NCBI GenBank assembly: GCA_964020975.1
Contig: OZ026630.1
Coordinates: forward strand, 65,768,513-65,832,512
Length of the DNA stretch: 64,000 nucleotides
Origin: Hermodice carunculata
Lineage: Eukaryota; Annelida; Polychaeta; Eunicida; Amphinomidae
Direction: 5' to 3'
A program made the translations under genes and the position numbers. Below, piece after piece: positions 38,301 to 50,300 of this stretch; within the stretch, counting starts at the first letter, position 1; the number at the start of each line of letters is the position of its first letter. The notes under the pieces were generated by a model. It was not told the DNA's origin. It saw only the letters and a program-made list of their open reading frames with translations, and searched no databases.

Positions 38301-41300
38301 TGTTTGAACATCAAACACTCTTTCCCCACAGGCAACTGGTTAAGCACTTGTTTCTACACTTAACCACATAGTAGCACTGCCCGGGTATCAGTCTTCACAC
38401 TTCTGTTAATCAGTTCACTGACTTGGTGCACTACAATAGACTTAAAGTGAAGCGCAATGTGTTTGTAACTGAACTGTTATCATGGTTATTAACCTTCGCC
38501 TGTTCTCTTTGTCATAATATTCTTTCAACTTCAAGCTTAGATAGATGTACACAGGTTTAATTTGCGCAGGGAATTTTACTTCACATTTTTATAGAAAATG
38601 GTGTCTTGACAAAGTGCACAGAACATGGTTGAAAGCTTGCCACTTTACTATGGTGCAAATCAGAAAGATGATATTAATACAGTCCCTGAAGGAAAACTTC
38701 CAGTGTAACATGGGCTTTCTTTGTCAACAGGCCAAAATAATAACCATCCACACTGACTGCATCAATGGCACCAAGCTAGAACTAACATTGTAAACAGGTA
38801 GAATCATTGTTGGTGTACTCAAAAACACTAACTTGTATGCTCCAGAAATTTATTTATTATTGAACAAGAGCTTTCCTTTGTTATCAACAATCAATCTAAC
38901 TGCAAGTACAATTACCTTATGCACCCATTCGTATTCACCATATTTGGAGTCAAAAGTGCCTTTCTGTAGGGACCTCAGCTTCAAGGTGAATCTTGGTCCA
39001 AGATCTTGCAGTCCTACACGTTTTCCCTTTCTGAACTGGTACCTGCCAAGTTAAAATGGTTGATATGCAGCCAAATGCTAGACTCAATAATTTCAGTTTT
39101 CATTTGAATTATATCAGTCATGATAACAACATGGCCATGATGGTCCTGTGCTTTGGTGACCTCTATCACAGTGACCACAGAGTTAATAGATGAATCACTT
39201 GTACTAATAAATGAAATTTTTAGTAATTTTGGTATTATTGAGCATACTTACCTCTCATTACCAAGACCACAATTCCCGACACATTTGAGTAAGGGCACAA
39301 CTGTTCTAAAGACCTGACAGTTCTAGCGGCACCTCTATTCCGTTCCCGTAGATCAGGGGGTGGGGGTGGAGTGACTTCTGGTGCGCATGCACTCCTATTC
39401 TTCCTTCTTTCTTTCTTGTGATTGGTCAGTGGAATTCACCAGTGGAGCAGAAGTAGGGCAGTTGGGTGGGCCTATATGGTGGTCAAGAGGTAAGTATACT
39501 CACTAATACCAAAATTACTAAAAATTTCATGCATCAGTTACATAACGTTACCTCTCGACCACAATGGCCAATATATAAACGCATTGAAGGAGGATGTAAC
39601 GATAAATACATTCTGACCAACAACCATCAGGTGGGAGGATGATCCATCCGAGTGAAGAAGTGATGTTTGTTGGGAAAACCTCATAACTTCATGGACCTGA
39701 GGCCTTCAACAGCAGAATCCTAGCCTAAGCCTGGAAACTCTCCTTACCGACCAGCATGGACCACCAATGGGCCCCCAGGGATACTGCCCACCAACCTGAG
39801 TCCAGTCTGCTATAAGGGAGCTGCTGGTTATTTTCATTTTTTGGGTCCTGGAGATCTAGCAAGACCAGTGAATCGTGGAAAACATGGCCGGCACAGGGCA
39901 TGGCAGTTGTACAGTTCTGCAAGGCAGTGTCCATTGGAAAGGGTCGGCTGGCTCTCGGCCTAGCGGACTTCAGTGCCATCCACCAGATTCAAGTCCAAGA
40001 CAAGGTCTAGGCCTACTCTAGGTATGCTGACCTATACTGCATCCAAGTCTACACCCCGGATGTGCCATAAACTGAAACACAGTGCCTACCCTGGGGAACA
40101 AGGGAAGTCTAAGGGACAAGTATCAGGAACCTATGCAAAGGAGCCTTCTACGCCAGCAAAGGCGTAAATGCCCTCCTCCAGCACGATCAGGTAGTGCACG
40201 GTGAAAGTTGTAGATGATCTGCAGCTGCAAACCTGGAGGATATCGACAACAGTGACATTCCTTAGGGCACAGCAGGAGGCATTAAAGGCTTGCACCATGG
40301 AGCTCTAGCTGAGACCTGCTTCATGGCTGAAGGCCTGTTCAAAGCATTCTCATAGGCCTTCAGGATGGTCTGCTTAATCCACAATGAGGTCATATTTCAG
40401 CATACCTGTTACTTTCAAAACTTACCCAGGGGCAAAAAGAGGGCAGACCTCTAACCCCTGGCAGCATCCATCCGTGCATGAGAGATACCTGTAAACAATG
40501 CAGAGCTCTTACCGTGCACGGGGCTTTTTCCTCAACAGGTATAATATGTCCATGGCACAAATGGTAAAACCCCTGAAGAATGTAGATGTATCTTGAGCCA
40601 CTTAGTTCTTTGCAAGGAAGCCCAAGTGAGGTCTCAGGGTCACCTGGGAATGGTCAGGCACTGCACCAGAGTATGGACCTTGCTGGACCTTGCTGCTTCT
40701 AGACCCAGAAGTGAATGCTAAGAGAAAACAAGTTTCCTATGTCAGATACTTGAGGTCCACCCTGCAGGAGTCCACTAGGCACTCAATGGGCCACCTCTTC
40801 AGCATGACTAAGACCAGCAGGAGGTTCCATCATGGTAGGACCTGCCTATCAGCAGGCCTGTCTGTGAAGAAGGAGGCGATGAACACTGACACATGAGGAT
40901 CACTCCAAAATATCTCGGATGTTTACCAGGGTTGAGGAGATGGCCAACCAAAACCCGTCCATGTTCTTGAGCTATTACCCTGGACCGCCCAATGGTACAG
41001 CAGGAAGTCTGCCATACAAAAAGACCATGGATGTATTTTCCAACCAGTGCACCAATTTGAAAACACCTTCAAACAAGCAGAGTAAACCACTAAAGAAGAG
41101 TCTCAAAGCCCCTTCTGGCAATTCTATCTATGATTGATTACGAAATACCTTTGTGGCAGATGTGCTGTGCACTTGAGGGTTCCTGTGGAACACACTCATC
41201 CACAGTTCCACCAGAAGTTTCAGCCATACCTCTGGCCTGATGCTTAATTCCAGAAGGTCCCGGGACAAATTTGTCCTTGGTCGCCCCCTGGCGATCAGGT

Positions 41301-44300
41301 TGCAGTTGTGGGACTGAACCTTCTGTAGGACCCTTAGGAGGATCTGCGGAGGCAGATGGCATAAGCTTAACGCTTGCTCCAGTCCATGGCCAGAGCATCT
41401 ACCACTAGGGCCTGGGGATCTGAGACCGGTGACACATAAACCAGTTGTTTTGCATTTTCTCTTGTCGCAAATAGATCCATGTGTGGGGTACCCCACCTGG
41501 CCCGTATGGCCTGAAGGACCGGTGGGTGGAGTGACCACTCCGTCCCTACAGGCTGACCTCTTTTCAAGAGCTGGGTTGGTCAGGACATTTTCTGGTCCCA
41601 GGACATGCCTTGTGTGCACTTGGATGTAGTATTTGGACCATCATCAGTGATGTGTCCGGCTCACTCTGTCAGCTTTCGGGAGTGTGACCCAACTGCCTAT
41701 TGAGGTGTGTGATTGTGGTCCTGCTGTGGCATATAATGAGCATGCACTTGTGCTCCACTTGGTCCTAGAAGTGGAGGAGCACTAAGTGAATTGCCTCCAG
41801 TTCCAACCATTTTATGTGGTGGGCCACAGCCTGCATGGGCCAAAGGTCCAACGTTGTCTAGACCTCCAAGTGGGCTCCCCACCTGGGCCGAGATGAGTCA
41901 ATGTATATGGGGAGTTGCACCTGAAATGACATCATCGTCTGACCCGACATGACATTCACCTGCTTTGTCCACCAAATAAGGTGCTGGTAGTCCGCCTGCA
42001 GTACCAGTAACTGCACTTTGTTGCCCTGGTCCTTCGACCATTTGTCCTGCAGAGCGTGCTGCAATGGACAATGGTGTAGGCGGCCCAGGGGGACCCGAGA
42101 GTCCATCAAGGTCAGGGAGTCGATCAAGATTTGCCACTGCCTGGCCAAGTGAACCTTGTAAGTCAGGAACACCTTCAGGATCAGCTGGATTTTCTCCTGC
42201 CTGTCCTCTGAAGGATGACAGATGAAGGTGACCAGATCAAACTGGATACCGAGAAAGACAAAGATCTGCTCTGGCATTAGGCTGGACTTGGGAAGATTCA
42301 CAATCAGGCTTAAGCATTTGCAAAGTTCCAGAACAGTCTGTGTGTGGTGCAGCAAATCTAGGCTCCTTAGTGCCCGGATTATATAAATAACCTGTAACTT
42401 CGATCATAAATATGAAAAATGCAAGTTCTAGTGTTATGCCAGATCTTCCTTAGGGTCAAGACAACAACACCTGGACATGCCTGCTTTGAATAAGTGCTAA
42501 CAACTGTTTACAAATTCTGCCCTCTCCTACCACCATTTGATAAGCTTTGGGGCTCTATGAGTCACTAAAAGGTAACAAAACAGAAAATAATCTTCCATGC
42601 ATTTGTTTGTGCAGAAACTTACTCGAGACTGCAACATGCTGCAGAAATTTCAAAAGCATTACAAATGAAAGAGTAGAAACCATACAAGAAAATCTTTCTG
42701 GCCTTTTCATCTGCACTCCTAAATGTGAATGCATTGGATTCTTCAATTTTCAATGCAACGCACCTTAATTCACAAGGTATCATATCAAGTCAGTTCACAT
42801 CCATTGCAGGCAGGTACAATGTATAATATTAGGCAATTTCCCATACATTATCAGTATTTGTCTTCTTACCTGCACCATGGGGACCCTCTCCGATTTCATA
42901 CTGGGTGCTCAATAACCTGAACTGTCCCTTAAACACTGCTATCTTGCAAGAAAGATGAGTTATCAATTTCAATTTTAATTAGTCATATTTTGTACACACC
43001 AAACAGCCATAACTACACCAATGTAAAACCACTGGTCTCACTTATGAAATTATAGGCATAAATTGCACATCTACATGTAGATACGACCCAAACAAGTGCA
43101 CAGTGATCCAAAGGATCTATGTCCCACACCACAATATTTTGCAAAAGTTGTTGCACTTGTTGAAAGGATGCACAAAAAAATGATATGTTCTTGGGCCCTG
43201 TGACCTTGAAAATATGTTAAGGTCAAAAACAATACGCACCTCACATGCCTATGGTATGATGCATCTCTGGTATAAATTTCATTTTTCTATCTCTTAGGGT
43301 TCTAGAGATTTGCTCGCAGAAGGACGGACGCACCGAAGGATGGACAGGCACACGCCCCCCTATCCTCACTAACTCTATGTCCCCATATGCCACCTTTGGT
43401 GGCGGGGGACAATAAAATGATCAAGACATCCATCTCTCACCTATGGTGTCGAAAGAAAATGAAATCCCTCTGGTTATGAAATGTAACCACTCTTCGTCCA
43501 TGGAACTGTGGATCATGTGGAAAAAGTGAGGCTAATAGCCTACCAACTGAATGTCCCAGTCTTGTGTTGAAGTTATTTAAAATCACCTCTGGCATGTGTT
43601 TGGTTGGCTTTCCACAATTCTGCAAAAGGAATGCATATCAAAATTTTATTTTTCAAAAAATTTACATCAAAATGTTGCCAAATACAAATAAAGGCAAGAA
43701 ATGTGTGCACAATCCTTACATTGATCTGATTGTGTCGCACACCTCCCCCCCCCCCCCAACACACACACACACACACACACAAACCACATAATTCATGTAT
43801 ATACAGCCATGGTGGTGCTTCCTAAATAGTTCAAAATTTTATAGTGGTTTTGTAACCATTTAACTGGACTTGGGACAGACTTAACTACACTTAGATAATT
43901 TTTACATTATATGTTGTTACCTTTCACTATTTACACAAAAATAAAAATAAAATTATGTTATAAAATTGGAAATGTGAGTAATAAGTGCAGTATAAAAAAA
44001 TTTTAAGTTAACAAATTTACAAAAGGAAGTACAAGAATTTATTTTATAATAGTGCCTATCTGTGGTAAAAACAGGGGCGATTTTTAACCACCCTTTCCTG
44101 TCCACTATAGTACATTTCATAGACACCACATACACTTGTTGTTCATCTATTTTAGGCAAGCACATGTATCCCTGCTGCTTATCAAATTGCAAAACTTTTC
44201 ATTCCCAGATAGAAACCATGACAGCACAGTTCCAAATAGCTATATACATAAATTTTAACTAAAAGTTATTGATTTTGCCAGACAAAATCAAATGTCTCAG

Positions 44301-47300
44301 AGTCGAACATTAGAACTGATAAGTATCATTGCATGGAAACCAAATCACATAAGTAATCCTGTGGCCTGGTTAATTTGGTGTAGGAGATACAGAAACAATC
44401 CCAACTTAGGGTCTCACCTGGATACATAATCTTACCAAATTTGAAGCTGTGTTAAGGTGTCAACTAGTTACTCACAGGAAAGTGACACATTAGTGACTAA
44501 GAATTAGGTCAAAGTCACTTAGAAAAAAAAATTCCCAACCTAGGTCCCAGAAACAGTCGTACCAAGTTTCACCAAGTTTGTCAAGTTATTCAGTAGTTAT
44601 CGCACTGAAACTGATTTCACAAAAGTGACCCTAAGAATTCAATAAAGATCACCCAGGCACCATGACAACAGACCTAGGATCCATCAGTGTCAAGACATAA
44701 ACCACAATGCGAGCTGTGCTGAATGTATCATGCAGGGCAAGTAAAATTGTTTTGAAATTACTTGTATGCAAGACTAGTGACACAAAATTTTCACATGTCC
44801 TCCCTAATGCTGATGAAGTGTACTTAAGTTTTGGTTTGAAAGAGCCTGTTTTAATGGAAATCATTATGTCATACAATTGGTTTATGGGTCGGTTATTCCA
44901 ACAAACTTTTTAATCTAACATATTGTTAATTTTACCAATTAAAAGCACATGTCCATAGGACAAGTAAATTTGAAAGTCAGTGGTCATCAAAAGGATTTCA
45001 CTTGTCCTGGACATTAGGATCATAGGAATTTCACACCCTAATTCATGGCAAAGTTGATGTATGACCCTGAAATCAGGACAAGGTCATGCTCTTGTCATAT
45101 CATCTAACGCACTCCATGAGTATAACAGGAAACAAACACAGCAAAATTTTTAGAAGTTTTTTCCACTTTAAAATTTATCACATTGATCCTGGATTTAATA
45201 ATGTTGACCCTGGTGACCTTGGAACACGGTCAAGGTCATCGATATGTAATCCCCATCTAAGCTTGTTATAAAATGGTTTCACAAATCTACTCTTTCAAAA
45301 AAAAAAAAAAAAAAATGGTTCAAACGAAACTGTTATGCATGAATGCCACAACAGCATGGTTCATTTTCTTAAATGCACTTCAAGTACTGTTTTAGGAGTT
45401 GTCCCAGATCAGGGACTGTACATATCAAATGTAGGTCCACTAGCATCAAAGGAGCACCAAAACTATAGATGTTCTGTGATCACAAGATCTGAAACCAGCA
45501 ACTGTATTACATGCACATATATATATATATATATATATGCTTGAGGTAGCCCTTGAGTGTTTTTCAGTTATCAAGATGAGAACTGCTTTCCAGACAAATG
45601 CCAGTATTATGCCTCCTACCTTGACTTGACCTTCTTGGCCACTCTGTCAAAATTAACACCACCAAAAGAAACTCCATAGGGGCTTTTTGGTGACTGTTTA
45701 ATATAACCATGGGCCTAGGTGCCACCAGTGCTTAAGATACAAGCCAACATGCTGCTCTTACTAAGGAAGTTGACATACATGACCTTCAAAATGCAGTCAA
45801 GGTCACTCATATACAATATCATGAAAACAATGTATATGAACAACACATGTAGTAAGTTTCATTGGAGAAGCTCTTTCACTCTATAGTTATCATGCTGACC
45901 CTAGAATTTTCAAAGGTGACCCATGACCTTGAAACACAACCAAGGCCACTTATCTGGATTCCCATCCAAGCTCTTTATATGAGGGTTCCATGTTGCATAT
46001 CAGTGACTTTGACACAGTAAAGATCACTGATATGCAATCTGCTCCAACTTTTTTATATGAGGGTTGCGAGCATCAAATTTGGTCTAAATACCTCTTTCTA
46101 TTCCCAAGTTACAAAGGCTGACCCCTGTGACCTCAGCGCTGTCTGCAGGTCTTGGCAGGGAAATTTCCATCTACAGAGGGCTCTTTGGGGGGGCTGGGAG
46201 GCACCACCCCAGCAGGGGTCTAGGGGGCAGTGCCCCTAGTGGGTGGTGGTGCAATGGATGGACTGCATGATGTGGCATTCGCTTTCTTTACTCTTTCCTA
46301 TCTTAACATCTTTTACATATATACACTCCTCCATCAATCGCTTCTTACTTTGCTTCCTCACACGTGTTCTATTCATCTGTGACCTGAACTATGAACTTCC
46401 TAATGCAAATATCCGCTGTTCTTGTTCATGAATGCATCCCCCTTCAATATCCACAAATAGCATGTGTAAATAAGATTTTTGGAGGGACTGGGCGCAATGC
46501 ATAAGATAGCCTTTTTTCCTGCCAAGTTCTCAGACCAATTCTTGCATTATTTCACTGTCTGTTTACAACATAGCAGCCGCTCGAGTCGCCGTAATCATTG
46601 AACATGATCATAAATGAGATGTATGTAATTTTAAAGGACAAAATAAAAGGGCAGGGCAGGGATTAAAAGGGGCAAGGCTACCTTTGAGAGAGGCAGGGCG
46701 AAAATAACAAGTTAATGAGTATTGCAGAGCAATACATAGTCCCCCGCTCGTTGCCCACGAGGTTGAATGGACTACTATATAGGGGTGTGACCTAGATGAA
46801 AAAAAAAATGCTTCACATTTGTGTAAAATTTCATTAATCTAAGTAAAAAGACAAAAAGGACAAAAAAGTTATGGCCCGGACAAGATTTTGAATGGATTTC
46901 ACAGTGACCTAGATATTTGACCCAGTGACCTACTTTTGCTATGTGACACAACAACTCCCCAGGTAGTATTAAAATAATAAATTTGGTAGCTGTAGGTATC
47001 ATAGTAAGGGAAATATGGCATGGCGAGGTTTTACAGGGAGTTTACACTGTGACCTAGATATTTGACCTAGTGACCTAGTTTTGCGTCGTGACACACTTTT
47101 AGGTCACAATACATTATCAGTAAACTTTTATAACAAGAAGTCAAAATTTTTTAAGAATTACAGTAAGGACATGAAAATACTGTACATTTATGTATAACTG
47201 TGACCCAAATATTTGACGTAGTAACCTAATTTTACTTTACGACACATTTCCATGTTAAGTTTCACATTTGTGTAAAATTTCATCAATCTAAGTAAAAGGA

Positions 47301-50300
47301 CAAAAATGTTATGGCCCCGACAAGTTTTTCCATGGATTTCACATTGTGACCTAGATTTTGAACCTAGTGACCTACTTTTGCCATGCTACACTCCAGCACC
47401 CCAAGAAGTATGCACATAACAAAGTTAGTAGCTGTAGGTATTATGGTATAAGAAATTTGGTGCTGACAAGGTTTTACACAGAATTTTATACTGTGACCTA
47501 TATATTTGACCTAGTGACCTAATTTCCCCTCATGACACACTTTTGGGTCAAGGTACATTATCATGTAAAATTTCATAAAAAGAGGTCCAAAAGTTAAAAA
47601 AATTACAGTCAGGACCTGAAAATTCTGTATATTTACATATCGTGGTGACCCAAATATTTGACCTTGTGACCTAGTTTTGCTTTATGACACTTTCTTAGAC
47701 TAAGCTTCACATTTGTGTAACATTTCATGACTCTAAGTAAAGGACAAAAAAGTTATGGACCGGACAATTTCTTTCATACATATGTATTCTGTGACCCAGA
47801 TATTTGACCTAGTGACCTACTTTTGGCACACGATACACCTCTATCCTAGGAAGTACAAACACATTAAATTTGGTAGCTGTGGGTGTTATGGTGTTGGAAA
47901 TATGGCCCGGAGAAGCTTCGGACGGACGGACGGACGAGGTGCAAACCTATAGTCCCCCACCAAGTGGGCGGGGGACTAAAAAGGCAGGACGCGGTACCCC
48001 CCCCCCCTTGAAATAAAAAAGCAACAACACTGCCTGCGACATTGCACCTGGGTCAAGGTCACTCATATATGCAATCCCATCTGAGTCCTCCACAAGCAGG
48101 TCACACATACCAAATTTGGTTGAAGTTGCTTCTTGCATTTTAAAGTTATTGCATTGAAAGCAGAAAAAAAGAGAAGGAGGAGCGGACACTTAAACAATAA
48201 CTTCCCAGTTCCACTGGGAGACAAATTTTGAGCTGAAAACATCTGGATCTTAACATGCTTGTTTACATGTGTTGATGTTTTACACTCATGCATGATCATT
48301 AAAAATGCATTTAAATGAAATTTTCAACAATTAAATTATGACTTCATTAATTAAATGCCTTGTTCTTGGGCTTATGATTTTTCAAACTGCTGAATCTTGA
48401 ATAACAATTATGGTTTCACTCAAAATGATCACGAGTGTGAGTACATAGAGAATTCCCTGATTCTACTTCATGAAATGAACTCACTGCACCACATCACTTT
48501 ATCCTGGTTGTAAACACTGTGCATGATAGTTCGCATATTTACTTACCCTAATTTCTGAAGATAATTTAACACTTGTCATCTTGAAGTGTGCAGTAGGCCC
48601 CTCTGGCAAGTGGGATAGCACCATTCCATCTGTGTCATCAATCAAGGCTCCTTGCAGCTTTGAATTTACATGTATTTAACTCAGTTCATACCAATCTCCA
48701 ATGTTTTTGTACTAATTCACCAGGACTTAAGATCCAGATTGTATGTACAAATTCTTTATAAGCATGATAAAAACAGTTGCATTCACATACAAACATGCCT
48801 GGTCTTAAGTTAAGCCACTTACAACATTACTTGTCAAGAAATGCAAAAACAAACCAATACAGCAGTCCGTCTTGAACAACCCCTCCTATGAGCAACTACA
48901 TGTACCTGGTTTGAACGACCACATTCTGTCGCCAAAGTTGTTTTTCTTTAATAATTTACCTCTTATGAAAGACCACCTGTTAAACGCAAACAACGAACAT
49001 GCAAAACGAAAAGATTTTGTGACCACATTAAAACAAATTGGCACCATATGCTGCCACTATACCTCAAGTAGGCCACAAAATATATGCATTGTTATAAAAT
49101 TTACATGGTTTTGTCAAATTTATTGAGTGCAAACAATAAAGGATTTCCTTCCACAGTAAATTTCTTTAAACAAGTATTTGATCAATCAGTATCTATCCCT
49201 CCTTATTTCAAATTTTCACAAGTGTAGGATCTTTCCATTTATTTACACTTTTACAATGGCAGTGAATGTGGCATACTCTGCATGTATCTGGCCTCTCCAT
49301 AGTGATTTTCAGAGCATTTCAACCACTATATTTCTTTCTCTGTATGCTGGGATATTATGGATTATTTTCTGAACTTAACTTTATGATGATCATCACAAAT
49401 TCACTTGTGATGGGAACTTTATCACACCCACTCATGATTGTTCACACCATCCATCTTGAAATGCTTCAAATCCGAATGCATGCCGAAGGTTGTCAAAGGT
49501 CTCCGGAAACATCCAGAACAATCTTCCTCCTTTCCTGGGGATCGTTGACCCATAGGTCATTGCATTTTTGCATGTGAAAATAACCTAACCGTGGAATTTA
49601 AGCGGAAAGCCACAGAACATTATTTAGTACTCTCATTTCTAATTGATCCATGTTTTATCATAACATATTCTATATGACCAAGGCCACATCCCCTCAGTAA
49701 GGAATGAGATAAAGCCTATGGAAATAACAATGCTTTGCAAGAGCCTTTATCTTATATAAAACTGATAATCATGGTCCAAGAAATTTTTTTTCTGTGTTTT
49801 TAGACATGTAAATGACAAAAAAAATCATAAGCAATGATCAACATTTCACTTTACCTGATATAGGTGATATGTTCTGTGCACTCAAAAAGGATACTTGGTA
49901 TTTTTCTGTCTTCATTAATAACTATGAGGTCTGTATAGTCTCTGGATAATGCCTGCGGTATGATCTTTTTCAGATCAAGACCACGTCTGTAGTACACAAA
50001 AGAATTTGGCAATGCAGCTTGCAGTTCCCTACAAAATCTCTTGGTTCTCTGCAAACATATGAGTTCATAATATTATTTCAGTGCTGCCACAATTTCAGTT
50101 ATTCGCCAGTGCTGCCTCTCAGGATGACAGGTGGTACTATCAGTTACTTCATGAAGGAGCCTGCAGCATTTAAATACATGCCTATGGATGGTATCTGTAT
50201 GTCCTTCAGCCTAAGGAGATACAGATGCCATCCAATGGTGTATATTTCTGTAAACAAGGCTCCCTCATGGAGTAATGATTTTATCTGGCCCTCAGAAACT

